From Flavimaricola sp. (GTDB lineage: Bacteria; Pseudomonadota; Alphaproteobacteria; Rhodobacterales; Rhodobacteraceae), in contig JAQWWH010000030.1 of the NCBI GenBank assembly GCA_029255105.1, positions 1-52,282 on the forward strand: a stretch of 52,282 nucleotides of DNA, in the 5' to 3' direction. Positions within the stretch are counted from its first letter, which is position 1; each line of letters opens with the position of its first letter. The translations under genes were made by a program, and so were the position numbers. Below, in pieces: positions 16,873-25,803 of the stretch. The notes under the pieces are model-generated. The model had not been told where the DNA came from. It saw only the letters and a program-made list of their open reading frames with translations, and made no database searches.

Positions 16873-19254
16873 TCAGCCGCGGGGCCTGCGTGGCGGGGCG
16901 TTGCCACCCGGTGCCCGCTTTGGTTTGCCACCCGGAGCTTTGCTACCGGGGCCTTTGCTACCCGGGCCTTTGCCGCCGCCGGGACGTGGACCGGCCCCTT
17001 TGGCGCCTGCCCGGTCCTTGCCTGCACGCGGCGATGTGCTGCCACCCGGCGGCACGAACCGCTTGGAGGTGTCGGTGGCGTCAGCGCGCGGTTTCGCTGC
17101 CGGGGCACTGTCCGCGCTCCGCTCGGGCTTGCCCTTGTAGCGATCGTCAGGCTTGCGGTCGAATTTGGCCTTGGGCTTGTCATCATAACGCTTGTCGGAC
17201 TTGCCAGCCGGCTTTCCAAAAGTCTTGCCCTTGGGCTTGTCATCGTAGCGCCGTTCAGACGTCCCTGCGGGCTTGTCCCGGTCACCCTTCGGGCGCGGTT
17301 CTGCCGGACGGGGGGTGTGTTTGAACCCCTTGTCGTTCTTGGGATGGCGCGGTTTGCGGAAGGGCACGACTGATCCGTCGGCCACATGATCGACGGCGGG
17401 GGCGGCAGCGACAGGCTCAGGCGCGGGCGCAGGACGCGGCTCCGAACGCGGCGCGGGCTTGGGCCTGGGTGCTGCCTTAGGGGCCGCTGGCGCAGATTCT
17501 GGCGCAGCCGGTGCCACCGGCTGGATCGGTGCCACATCCGGGGTCTCTGCCGACGGTGGAATGGGTTCGTCCATCACCTCGGCCCGGGGTTTGCGCATCG
17601 GCTTTACGTCCGGGCGGGGCTTTACGTCCGGGCGGGGCTTTGCATCGGGGCGGGGCTTGCGTGGGCCGCTGCCACCCAGATCGGGCGGACCATCAAGCCT
17701 GCGGGCCCGAACGCCATCCTCCATCAATCCGCCTTCGCCCAACCCGGCAAGAAAGCCCGGCACGCTGGCCTCGGTCAGTTCAACATAGCTTTCGCTCTGC
17801 TGAATGCGGATCGCGCCGATGGCGGTCTTGTCGAGGCCGCCGACCTTGCACACCAAAGGCAACAGCCAGCGCGGCTCTGCCCGGTCATCGCGGCCGACAG
17901 ACAGGGAGAACCAGACCGATGGGCCAAAGGGTTTACGGTCTTCGCGGGCGACGGGGGTATCGACACCCGACAGATCCTCGGGCGCGGACTGACCACCGCG
18001 GAACAGGCGCAGATAGGCGGCGGCGATCCGTTCGGGGCCGTGCATAGCCAAAAGCTTGGCCGAAAACTCTGCCTCGTCCTCTGACATCTCTTCGGTCCAG
18101 ACGGGATCGGCCAAAAGCCGTTCTTCATCGCGGCGCAGAATGTCCTCGGCGGACGGCGCGGACACCCATTCGGCGTCGATCTTGGCGAACTTGAGCAGGC
18201 GTTCGGCCTTTTTGACGATCTTGGAGGGCACGATCAGGGCCGATATCCCCTTGCGCCCTGCCCGGCCGGTGCGGCCCGACCGGTGCAGAAGACCTTCGGC
18301 ATTCGTCGGAAGCTCTGCATGGATCACAAGGTCAAGGTTGGGCAAGTCGATCCCGCGCGCGGCCACATCGGTCGCCACACAGACCTTGGCACGACCGTCG
18401 CGCATCGCCTGCAGGGCGTGGGTCCGCTCGGTCTGGCTCAGTTCGCCCGACAGGGCGACGACGGCAAAGCCACGGTTGGCAAAGCGGGCGGTCAGGCGGC
18501 TGACCATGGCGCGGGTATTGGCAAAGACGATAGCGTTCTGGGCATCGTGGTAGCGCAGCACGTTGATGATGGCGTTCTCGGCATCGCGTTGGGCCACATG
18601 GACGGCCTGATAGGCGATGTCGGAATGCTGGCGGGTGCCCGACAGGGTCGTGACCCGGACGGCATCGCGCTGATATTGTTCGGCAAGGCGGGCGATGCTG
18701 GCAGGCACGGTGGCCGAGAACATCAAGGTCCGACGCTCGGGCGGGGCTTCGCCCAACATGAACTCAAGATCTTCGCGGAACCCAAGGTCCAGCATCTCGT
18801 CCGCCTCGTCGAGCACGATGGCGCGCAGGGCCGACATATCAAGGGAGTTGCGCTGGATATGGTCGCGCAAACGACCGGGGGTGCCGACGACCATATGGGC
18901 GCCGCGATCCAGGGCCCGCCGCTCTTCGCGCATGTCCATGCCACCGACGCAGGACACCACGCGGGCGCCGGTCTTGGCGTAAAGCCAGCTCAGCTCGCGC
19001 ATGACCTGCAAGGCCAGTTCGCGGGTCGGCGCGATGATCAGGGCAAGCGGTTTGTCTGCCGGGCCAAGCACTTCGGCGCCTTCAAGAAGGGTCTCGGCAA
19101 TGGCAAGGCCAAAGCCCACCGTCTTGCCGGAACCGGTCTGGGCCGAGACAAGAAGGTCAGCCCCCTGCAATTCGGGATTTGTGACCGCCTCTTGAACAGC
19201 GGTGAGGGTCTCATAGCCGCGCTCTGTCAGCGCATCGGACAAGGTCTGGATCAT
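16873..19254 (-). CDS. DEAD-box ATP-dependent RNA helicase with DbpA-type domain and long basic tail
   Basis: A 793-residue helicase. Motifs in order: AQTGSGKT near 39-45, PTRELALQ near 76, TPGRL near 125, DEAD at 149-152, SAT near 180, 'VATDVAARGIDLP' and 'HRSGRTGRAGRKG'. After the two RecA domains, residues near 450-520 ('WLLPLVCKVGGLDKTAIGAIRI') form a DbpA-like RNA-binding domain. The last 270 residues are disordered, basic and repetitive (KPRPDV units, YDDKPK units, GSKGPGSKAPGG). It resembles DeaD/CsdA proteins of this family that act in cold-shock, RNA decay and ribosome assembly. The tail is unusually long for a bacterial member. It is transcribed alone and has its own terminator. Confidence 0.9.
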   Translation of the reverse strand: MIQTLSDALTERGYETLTAVQEAVTNPELQGADLLVSAQTGSGKTVGFGLAIAETLLEGAEVLGPADKPLALIIAPTRELALQVMRELSWLYAKTGARVVSCVGGMDMREERRALDRGAHMVVGTPGRLRDHIQRNSLDMSALRAIVLDEADEMLDLGFREDLEFMLGEAPPERRTLMFSATVPASIARLAEQYQRDAVRVTTLSGTRQHSDIAYQAVHVAQRDAENAIINVLRYHDAQNAIVFANTRAMVSRLTARFANRGFAVVALSGELSQTERTHALQAMRDGRAKVCVATDVAARGIDLPNLDLVIHAELPTNAEGLLHRSGRTGRAGRKGISALIVPSKIVKKAERLLKFAKIDAEWVSAPSAEDILRRDEERLLADPVWTEEMSEDEAEFSAKLLAMHGPERIAAAYLRLFRGGQSAPEDLSGVDTPVAREDRKPFGPSVWFSLSVGRDDRAEPRWLLPLVCKVGGLDKTAIGAIRIQQSESYVELTEASVPGFLAGLGEGGLMEDGVRARRLDGPPDLGGSGPRKPRPDAKPRPDVKPRPDVKPMRKPRAEVMDEPIPPSAETPDVAPIQPVAPAAPESAPAAPKAAPRPKPAPRSEPRPAPAPEPVAAAPAVDHVADGSVVPFRKPRHPKNDKGFKHTPRPAEPRPKGDRDKPAGTSERRYDDKPKGKTFGKPAGKSDKRYDDKPKAKFDRKPDDRYKGKPERSADSAPAAKPRADATDTSKRFVPPGGSTSPRAGKDRAGAKGAGPRPGGGKGPGSKGPGSKAPGGKPKRAPGGNAPPRRPRG
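17603..17656 (-). repeat. Three 18-bp tandem repeats inside the helicase tail
   Basis: Units of TTTACGTCCGGGCGGGGC occur at 17603 and 17621, with a third diverged copy at 17639. They encode KPRPDV, KPRPDV and KPRPDA in the helicase. The 18-bp period keeps the frame, so the copy number can change the length of the RNA-binding tail without breaking the gene. Confidence 0.85.
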
Positions 19255-19378
19255 CTGGGAAATCGGTCTGGCCTACTGTGGCGCAACAACGCGCAATGGC
19301 CCGCCCATCATGGGCAGGACAAGAGAGGGGCGGTACACCCTTCGGTTGGGGAAGTATAGCCCGCCGTTGCAGACCGGG

Positions 19379-20074
19379 CTAGATCGAAATGCTTTTCAGC
19401 AAAGTCGCCTTGTCCATATCGGCCTTGGTGCCGCGCAGGACCACCTCGCCCCGGTTGAGAACGGTGAAGGTGTCGGCCAGTTCGTAGGCAAAGTCGAAGA
19501 ACTGTTCAACCAGCACCACGGCAATCTCGCCCTCGTCGCGCAACTGGGCGATGACGCGGCCAATCTGCTGGATTATGTTGGGCTGAATGCCTTCGGTGGG
19601 TTCATCAAGCAGCAGGACACGGGGCCGGGTGATCAGGGCCCGGGCAATGGCAAGTTGTTGCTGCTGGCCGCCCGACAGGTCGCCGCCGCGCCGGTCTTTC
19701 ATGTCCTTGAGGACCGGAAACAGGTCATAGATCTTGTCCGGGATCGTCCATTGATCGCGGGGCAGACAGGGAAAGCCGGTTTCAAGGTTTTCCGTCACCG
19801 TCATCAGGGGAAACACCTCGCGCCCCTGTGGCACATAGGCGATGCCGGCCCGGGCGGCGCTGAAGGCGGTCGGATGATCAAGCGGTGCACCCCCCACAGC
19901 CATGGAGCCGGTGGCATAGGGATGCCGCCCCGCGATGGCCTTGAGAAGCGAGGTCTTGCCCACGCCGTTTGTGCCCATCACCGCCGTCACCTGACCGGGG
20001 GACGCAGTCAGGGTGATCCCGTGCAGGATCTGGCTTTGGCCGTATTTGAGGGTCAGGTCCTTGACGTCCAGCAT
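19379..20074 (-). CDS. urtE: Urea ABC transporter ATP-binding protein UrtE
   Basis: A 231-residue ABC ATPase with Walker A GTNGVGKT (near 34-41), signature LSGGQQQQ, Walker B LLLDEPTEGIQP and the H-loop replaced by 'LVEQ', all typical of the short branched-chain amino acid/urea importer ATPases (LivF/UrtE). It powers uptake together with UrtD on the UrtB-UrtC channel. Its stop is the last of the urt operon. UrtD ends 3 bp before its start. The call depends on the five-gene order urtABCDE, which distinguishes it from a liv system. Confidence 0.92.
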   Translation of the reverse strand: MLDVKDLTLKYGQSQILHGITLTASPGQVTAVMGTNGVGKTSLLKAIAGRHPYATGSMAVGGAPLDHPTAFSAARAGIAYVPQGREVFPLMTVTENLETGFPCLPRDQWTIPDKIYDLFPVLKDMKDRRGGDLSGGQQQQLAIARALITRPRVLLLDEPTEGIQPNIIQQIGRVIAQLRDEGEIAVVLVEQFFDFAYELADTFTVLNRGEVVLRGTKADMDKATLLKSISI

Positions 20075-20077
20075 CGT

Positions 20078-20818
20078 TCAGCGCCCCAGATAGACGTCGA
20101 TGACGTCTTGATTGGCGGTCACATGGGCCAGTGAGCCTTCGGCAAGGACAGATCCTTCGTGCAGGACGGTGACCTTGCAATTCAGGCGGCGCACGAACTC
20201 CATATCATGTTCCACAACGACGACCGCCCGGGTCTTGGCCGCCCGGACCAGCAGGTCGGTGGTATGTTCCCTTTCAGACGGGGTCATGCCGGCGGCGGGT
20301 TCGTCGACAAGCAACAGGCGGGGGTCCTGCGCAAGCAGCATCCCGATCTCGAGCCACTGTTTCTGGCCGTGGCTGAGTTCGCCCGATATCCGGTCAAGCT
20401 GATCCAAAAGCCCGATCTCTTCGGCAATCTCGCTGATCCCCTTGTCCGCCTTGGCCGAGCCGCGCGAAAACAGCACGTCAAAGGGGCCACGCGGATTGCG
20501 CAGGGCCATGGCAAGGTTTTCACGCACCGTCTGCGCCTCGAACACGGTGGGTTTCTGGAACTTGCGGCCAATGCCCTGCCGGGCAATGTCGCTTTCGGAC
20601 AGGCCCAGAAGGGAGATGCCCTTGTCGCCCCAAAGCACCCTGCCCTCGTCGGGTCGGGTCTTGCCGGTGATGATGTCCATGAATGTCGTCTTGCCCGCCC
20701 CGTTGGGGCCGATCACGGCGCGCAATTCCGGCTCTGCGATCTGGATCGACAGGTTGTTGATGGCGCGAAAGCCGTCGAAGGTGACAGAGACGCCCGAAAC
20801 CTCAAGAAGCGTGCTCAT
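20078..20818 (-). CDS. urtD: Urea ABC transporter ATP-binding protein UrtD
   Basis: A 246-residue ABC ATPase starting MSTLLEVSGVSVTFDGFRAIN. Walker A GPNGAGKTT, signature LSHGQKQWLEIGM and Walker B LLLVDEPAAGMTPSE are the UrtD/LivG pattern; the LSHGQKQWLEI variant is typical of UrtD. The start is the ATG at 20818, whose ATGA overlaps the urtC stop; a longer frame to 20980 lies in urtC and is rejected. It pairs with UrtE as the cytoplasmic ATPase dimer. Confidence 0.93.
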   Translation of the reverse strand: MSTLLEVSGVSVTFDGFRAINNLSIQIAEPELRAVIGPNGAGKTTFMDIITGKTRPDEGRVLWGDKGISLLGLSESDIARQGIGRKFQKPTVFEAQTVRENLAMALRNPRGPFDVLFSRGSAKADKGISEIAEEIGLLDQLDRISGELSHGQKQWLEIGMLLAQDPRLLLVDEPAAGMTPSEREHTTDLLVRAAKTRAVVVVEHDMEFVRRLNCKVTVLHEGSVLAEGSLAHVTANQDVIDVYLGR

Positions 20819-22050
20819 TCCTGCCCCTCCTCGCGGCGCCAGGCGCCTTTGTCCGGTCCGTAGTCGCCCTGACGGTCGGTCACGGGGCGGTTGATGACGA
20901 TCATGTCGAACAGACCCCCGATCCCCTTGGGGAAGAACAGCGTGACGGACACAAAGCTGAGGCCCAGTAGCACAAGCCACCAGTCCGTCCAGCGAATGAC
21001 GTAGAAGCCAAGGTTGATGTCAGGCGCCCCGCCGCCCGTGAACCACGACGACAAGAGCGAGACGAAGGCCGCCCCGATGACCGCCCCGTAAAGCCGCCCC
21101 CGCCCGCCGATGGCCACCCAGACGGCAAGGTAGATCGAGGCGATGGGCGCGATTTCAGCCGGGTTGATAATGCCCGCCTGCGGATAATACAGCGCGCCTG
21201 CAAGGGCCGATATGACGGCGGTGAGCGTGAAGACGAAAAGCTTGTAGCTTTCCACGTGATAGCCAAGAAACCGCACCCGCGCCTCGTTGTCGCGGATGGC
21301 GCGTATGACGCTGCCCATCTTGCCCGAAATGACCCAGGCAAACAGGACATAGCCAGCCGCCAGCGCCACGGCGGAGGCCCAGAAGAAGGCGATGGACAGG
21401 CTCGCCTGTGACACATCCTCATAGCCCGGGATGTTTTGCAGCCCCGACAGCCCATTGTTGCCCCGCAACCCGCTGTCATTCTGGAAAAGGTAGAGCGACA
21501 GGGCGAGCGTCATGGCCTGGGTCAGGATCGACAGATACACCCCTGTAACCCGGCTGCGAAACGCCAGCCAGCCAAACACCAGCGCCAGAAGGCCGGGCAC
21601 GAGCACAACCGCCAGAAGCTGCAGGAACAGGCTATCGGCAAAGGACCATATGAGCGGGAATTCCGAAGAGCCTACCACCCCGAAGATCTGGGTTCCGATG
21701 GCGTCGATCACCTCTTGTTCCGTGGGCGGAATGGGCCGGCCGGACAGGCTGGTCGCCACGATATTCTCGGTTCGTGCATACATCAGCCACATGCCAACGG
21801 CGTAGCCGCCGATGCCGAAAAAGGCGAAGTGGCCAAGGCTGAGAATGCCGCAATAGCCCCAGACCACATCCATCGCCACCGCGATCAGGCACAGGCAGAG
21901 CGTCTTGCCCAATGTCTTGACGAAGGAGGTCGAGACGAAGCCCGCCTGCGCCATGAGGGTGACCCCGATGGTGAAGATTGCCAGCGCCAGAAGGAACCAC
22001 AGGACCGACGGGTTCCGGCCGATGAACGTTTTGGGGACGGTGCGGGTCAT
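20815..22050 (-). CDS. urtC: Urea ABC transporter permease UrtC
   Basis: A 411-residue polytopic membrane protein of the LivM/UrtC type, with about ten hydrophobic helices. It has the permease signature 'VWGYCGILSLGHFAFFGIGGYAVGMW' near residue 62, and the later 'KMGSVIRAIRDNEARVRFLGYHV' loop that contacts the ATPases. A polar insert after the second helix region ('TENIVATSLSGRPIPPTEQEVIDAIG') is usual in UrtC. It is coupled to urtD by an ATGA overlap and forms the channel with UrtB. Confidence 0.93.
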   Translation of the reverse strand: MTRTVPKTFIGRNPSVLWFLLALAIFTIGVTLMAQAGFVSTSFVKTLGKTLCLCLIAVAMDVVWGYCGILSLGHFAFFGIGGYAVGMWLMYARTENIVATSLSGRPIPPTEQEVIDAIGTQIFGVVGSSEFPLIWSFADSLFLQLLAVVLVPGLLALVFGWLAFRSRVTGVYLSILTQAMTLALSLYLFQNDSGLRGNNGLSGLQNIPGYEDVSQASLSIAFFWASAVALAAGYVLFAWVISGKMGSVIRAIRDNEARVRFLGYHVESYKLFVFTLTAVISALAGALYYPQAGIINPAEIAPIASIYLAVWVAIGGRGRLYGAVIGAAFVSLLSSWFTGGGAPDINLGFYVIRWTDWWLVLLGLSFVSVTLFFPKGIGGLFDMIVINRPVTDRQGDYGPDKGAWRREEGQE

Positions 22051-22097
22051 GTCGCTGCCTTGGTCTGGAGAGATTGCGCTGCCTTTGGCGTCGCCGT

Positions 22098-22160
22098 GGA
22101 GGGGGGCTCTGCCCCCCGCCCCTGCGGGGCTCCCCCCGGGATATTTATCATCCGAAGAAA
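22098..22160 (+). repeat. Intergenic hairpin repeat between urtB and urtC
   Basis: The 117-bp urtB-urtC gap contains a GC-rich palindromic element: GGGGGGCTCTGCCCCCC, then CCCCTGCGGGG, then CTCCCCCCGGGATATTT and ATCATCCGAAGAAA. The CCCGGGATATTT core recurs in related form at 31849, 41868 and 52232 in this window. It is a member of a dispersed intergenic repeat family common in this bacterial group. Being inside the operon, it could fold in the mRNA and lower urtC-E expression relative to urtAB. Confidence 0.7.
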
Positions 22161-22167
22161 CATGGGC

Positions 22168-24114
22168 TCAATCTCCTGCTGCGCGACCCTTGAGGGCGAC
22201 GATGCCCTTGGGCCGGAACTGGATGAAGAGGATGATGAAGAGGATCATGTAGGTCTGGGCGGCCAGGGTGTTGGATGGATTGAACCACTCGATCCCTTTT
22301 TGCAGGAAGCCGATGAGCGAGGCCCCTGCCAGCGTGCCCCAGACGTTCCCGACGCCGCCAACGACGACCGTCATGAAGCTTTGCACGATATAGGCGGAGC
22401 CCATTTCGGAGGTGACCTGAGCGTAAAGTCCAATGGCGACACCGGCGATCCCTGCGATCCCTGATCCCAGCCCGAATGTCAGCATGTTGATCCGGTCGGG
22501 GTTGATCCCCATCGAGGCGGCCATGCCGGGGTTCTGGGTCACGGCCCGCACCTCGAGCCCGAGCCGGGTCCGTTTGAGGATGTAGAGGATCAGCGCCAGG
22601 AAGATCAGCGCCAGAATGAAGATCGCGATCCGGATGTAGCTGATCGAGATGACGTCGTTGTAGGACCAGGCCCCATCAAGCCAGCCCGGCGAAGTCAGCG
22701 GCCGCGCCTGGGTGCCGAAGATGTTCTTGGCCAGCTGTTGCAGGGCGATGGAGATGCCGAAGGTGGCCAGCAGTGTTTCCAGCGGGCGGTGGTAGAGCCA
22801 GCGGATCACCAGCCGGTCCATCGCGACCCCGGCCCCGAAGGTGACCGCAAAGGCCAGAGGCAGCGCGACAAGGATCGAGATAGTATAATCGGGAATGAAC
22901 AGCTGCACGACGTAGCCGGTATAGGCCCCCATCATGATGAATTCGCCATGCGCCATGTTGATCACCCCCATCACCCCGAAGGTGATGGCCAGCCCGATGG
23001 CGGCCAGAAAGTAGATCGAGGCCAGTGACAGCGCATCAAGGCTGAGGTCGACGAACTGGTTGACCCCGACCCTAGTTTCGATCGCCGACAGCGCCAGCCG
23101 CGCGGCATCGGTCACAGCCACATCGCTTTCGTTATAGACGTCAAAGTAGGTATGGGCGGCGATGGCGGCCTGCGCCTCGGCCTCGATGACGGTGGGGGCC
23201 ACAAGCCCCTGTTCGGCCAGTGCGGCATAGGCAGCCTCGCGGGCGGCTGTGGTATTGAGCTCGGCCGTGGGGGTGCCGGCGACCGTGCCGTCCACGATGT
23301 TCTCCGTCAGGGCAGCCAGGATGGCAGAGGCCGGAACCCGGGCCGGGGCAAGCTCGGCTGCGACCAGCATCTCATAGGCGGTGTCCAGCGACAGGTCGCT
23401 GCCCGGTTCGAGCACGGCGGCGACGTTGCCCCCCTGAGGGATGGCGAGGGCCACAGACCGGTTGGTGGTCAGCAGCTGGTTGAGGACGGCCCGCACATCG
23501 ACCGACAGATCGTCGGCCAGCGCCTCGATCGCGGCCACACGCTCTTGCGTGGTTTCGGCAAAGCTGGCGGCCAGCATACCGGCCAGCCGTTCCTTGCGCG
23601 CCCGCAGGGCGGCGTCGGGTTCGTTGTCGATGGCCCCCAATAGCGGGGTAAGCTGATCGGCATTCATTGCGCGCGCAATGGCGTCGACCGCGGCGATGCG
23701 CCGTTCGATATCAGGGGCGGAGAGCTGGAACTGCACCAGGGCAGAGGCAATCTCGCGCCGTACGCCGCCGTTGGGCCGCAGTTCTGTCAGCTCGGACTTG
23801 TCGGCGGTGCCAACGACCTCGCCGGTTTCGATGTCGGTAAGGGTATAGACGCCCCCCTCGCCTTCTTCGGCCAGAAAGAACAGGCCATCAGCCTCGCGTT
23901 GCCAGACCTGACGGTCCTGCCAAAGCTCAAGGAAGGTGGCGACCGCGGGCACGCCTGATCCGGCAAGATCGTCCAGCGCGACGCCAACCGAACTGCGCGA
24001 AGGGGCGGCGATCTCGTCGCGGTGCGTCTGCAGGAGGGACTGGAGGTCTTGGGCGCCGGCCTGCATTGGCATGAAGCAGCAGGCCAGGAAGGCAAAAACG
24101 AGGGCGCGAAACAT
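22168..24114 (-). CDS. urtB: Urea ABC transporter permease UrtB
   Basis: A 648-residue protein. A signal peptide (first 22 residues, ending MQAGAQ) leads to about 320 residues of soluble, helical, Ala/Leu/Glu-rich periplasmic domain, followed by a LivH-type permease from about residue 360. The permease has 'GLAITFGVMGVINMAHGEFIMMGAYTGYV', 'LETLLATFGISIALQQLAKNIFG' and 'GLGSGIAGIAGVAIGLYAQV'. The large N-terminal extension is a normal feature of proteobacterial UrtB and absent from LivH, so it supports the urea call. It is second in urtABCDE. Confidence 0.93.
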   Translation of the reverse strand: MFRALVFAFLACCFMPMQAGAQDLQSLLQTHRDEIAAPSRSSVGVALDDLAGSGVPAVATFLELWQDRQVWQREADGLFFLAEEGEGGVYTLTDIETGEVVGTADKSELTELRPNGGVRREIASALVQFQLSAPDIERRIAAVDAIARAMNADQLTPLLGAIDNEPDAALRARKERLAGMLAASFAETTQERVAAIEALADDLSVDVRAVLNQLLTTNRSVALAIPQGGNVAAVLEPGSDLSLDTAYEMLVAAELAPARVPASAILAALTENIVDGTVAGTPTAELNTTAAREAAYAALAEQGLVAPTVIEAEAQAAIAAHTYFDVYNESDVAVTDAARLALSAIETRVGVNQFVDLSLDALSLASIYFLAAIGLAITFGVMGVINMAHGEFIMMGAYTGYVVQLFIPDYTISILVALPLAFAVTFGAGVAMDRLVIRWLYHRPLETLLATFGISIALQQLAKNIFGTQARPLTSPGWLDGAWSYNDVISISYIRIAIFILALIFLALILYILKRTRLGLEVRAVTQNPGMAASMGINPDRINMLTFGLGSGIAGIAGVAIGLYAQVTSEMGSAYIVQSFMTVVVGGVGNVWGTLAGASLIGFLQKGIEWFNPSNTLAAQTYMILFIILFIQFRPKGIVALKGRAAGD

Positions 24115-24172
24115 GATACTCTGTCCCGTGGTATTGTAGGGGGCGCCGCGGAATACGGCGCCCCCGGATGGC

Positions 24173-25462
24173 TTAGTAGTTCGAGGTCAGCTGGACGCAG
24201 GTCGAGGTCTCGGTGTTGTACATGCCGCAGCCGAGGTCCTTCCAATCGGATTCAAGCACAGCCGACTCAGGCAGGTAGTCGGTCCAGGCATCGCCGGGGA
24301 CTTCGGTGGTCTGGCTGATGATGTCGAATTGACCATCGGCCCGGATCTCGCCGATCAGAACCGGTTTGGTCAGGTGGTGGTTCGGCAGCATCACGGCGGT
24401 TCCGCCAGTCAGGTTCGGCACTTCCTGGCCGTACATGGCGGCGCGCACGGCGTCGACGTCGGTGGTGCCAGCTTCGGTGACCGCGTTCACCCACATGTTA
24501 AAGCCGATGTAGTGGGCTTCCATGGGGTCGTTGGTGACGCGGGTGTCGCTGCCGATGAACGCGTGCCAGTCAGCGATGAACGCGGCGTTCACTTCGGTGT
24601 CGGCGGACATGAAGTAGTTCCAGGCCGCCAGGTGGCCAACGAGGTTGGAGGTGTCGAGGCCCGAAAGCTCTTCCTCACCGACCGAGAAGGCCACGACGGG
24701 GATGTCGTCGGCGCTGACACCGGCGGCGGCCAGCTCTTTGTAGAAGCCGACGTTTGCGTCACCGTTGATGGTCGAGATCACGCCAACCTGCTGGCCGTCT
24801 GCGGACAGGGCCACGACGTCAGCCACGATGGTCGCCCAGTCGGACTGACCAAAGGGGGTGTAGTTGACGAAGATGTCCTCGGGCGCGATGCCGTTGTCGA
24901 TCAGGTAAGCTTCGAGGATGTTGTTGGTGGTGCGGGGGTAGACGTAGTCGGTGCCCAGCAGCGCAAACTTGGTCACACCCAGCTCTTCGAGGAAGTAGTC
25001 GACCGCAGGGATCGCCTGCTGGTTCGGGGCAGCGCCGGTGTAGAACACGTTGTAAGAGCTTTCTTCGCCCTCATACTGGACGGGGTAGAACAGCAGGCCG
25101 TTAAGTTCTTCGATGACGGGCAGGACCGACTTGCGGCTGACCGACGTCCAGTTGCCGAAGATCACGTCCACTTCATGCACGGTCAGAAGCTCGCGCGCCT
25201 TTTCGGCAAAGAGCGGCCAGTCAGAGGCAGGGTCAACGACGACGGCTTCGATCTGGCAGCCCAGCAGGCCGCCTGCTTCATTCTGGTTTTCGATCAGCAT
25301 GAGCATGACGTCTTTCAACGTTGTCTCGGAAATCGCCATGCTGCCGGACAAGGAGTGCAGGACGCCGACCTTGATCGGCTCGGCGCAGTCCTGGGCGAGA
25401 GCCGGAACTGCGGTCAGGATAGTCACGGCAGATGCCGCGCCCAAAAGGCGAAAATTATACAT
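24173..25462 (-). CDS. urtA: Urea ABC transporter substrate-binding protein UrtA
   Basis: A 429-residue periplasmic binding protein with a cleavable signal (cut after ALAQ, near residue 24). The mature start, 'EPIKVGVLHSLSGSMAISETTLKDV', is the UrtA/AmiC pattern. Later motifs 'IFGNWTSVSRKSVLPVIEELNGLLFYPVQYEGEE', 'NQQAIPAVDYF' and 'GTDYVYPRTTNNI' are strongly conserved in UrtA. It captures urea (or short amides) for UrtBC. GGGAGG lies 10 bases upstream of the ATG. It is the first gene of the operon, and a 341-bp leader/promoter region lies ahead of it. The urease genes that usually neighbour urt in this group are not in the window. Confidence 0.94.
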   Translation of the reverse strand: MYNFRLLGAASAVTILTAVPALAQDCAEPIKVGVLHSLSGSMAISETTLKDVMLMLIENQNEAGGLLGCQIEAVVVDPASDWPLFAEKARELLTVHEVDVIFGNWTSVSRKSVLPVIEELNGLLFYPVQYEGEESSYNVFYTGAAPNQQAIPAVDYFLEELGVTKFALLGTDYVYPRTTNNILEAYLIDNGIAPEDIFVNYTPFGQSDWATIVADVVALSADGQQVGVISTINGDANVGFYKELAAAGVSADDIPVVAFSVGEEELSGLDTSNLVGHLAAWNYFMSADTEVNAAFIADWHAFIGSDTRVTNDPMEAHYIGFNMWVNAVTEAGTTDVDAVRAAMYGQEVPNLTGGTAVMLPNHHLTKPVLIGEIRADGQFDIISQTTEVPGDAWTDYLPESAVLESDWKDLGCGMYNTETSTCVQLTSNY

Positions 25463-25740
25463 GTGGCCTAAGCCTCCCGTACTGGTGCCGGCCCCATGAA
25501 AGATGCCTCTTTGACCAGACGGCCAAAAGGACTATCCTAAAAGGACGCAGCAGTGATGTTGCACGTCGCGTGGGTTGATTGATCTGCCAGGATTTTTCCC
25601 CACGCGGCGTTTTATCCGGTTTCCGGACAAACGATGCTTTGCCTGTGATCACCCAAACGTCACCTGTCTGAGTGAGATTTGGGGGGGCACCGGGGAAATA
25701 AGCCTATATTTTGTGCGACTGCATCGGGTTCGCTTATTAA
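25463..25740 (-). promoter_or_regulatory. urtA promoter and leader region
   Basis: These 278 bp separate urtA from the hydrolase gene upstream. A dyad, CGCGTGGG(N24)CCCACGCG (25567-25606), could form a hairpin in the urtA leader. The octamer GTGATCAC lies near 25645-25652. I looked for a sigma-54 element (TGGCAC-N5-TTGC) as expected for nitrogen control and for a guanidine riboswitch on the minus strand and did not find a convincing match. The region probably holds the operon promoter, but no element is firmly identified. Confidence 0.4.
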
Positions 25741-25794
25741 TTGACCGGCAATGCGGTCAAGGAAGAGGCGGGCCCGACCATTTTCAGGCCCGCC
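25741..25794 (-). terminator. Tandem hairpins after the FAH-family gene
   Basis: GGCGGGCC with GGCCCGCC (25767-25774, 25787-25794) and TTGACCG with CGGTCAA (25741-25747, 25754-25760) form two adjacent stems just after the hydrolase stop at 25804. Read on the minus strand the second ends in TCAATTAATAA. They probably terminate the hydrolase transcript before the urt promoter. The second dyad could instead be a protein-binding operator. Confidence 0.6.
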
Positions 25795-25803
25795 GGAATC
25801 GCA

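Noticed and set aside
25463..25740. Guanidine riboswitch or sigma-54 promoter in front of urtA
   Set aside because: Neither the conserved riboswitch core nor the TGGCAC-N5-TTGC element was found on the minus strand by eye.
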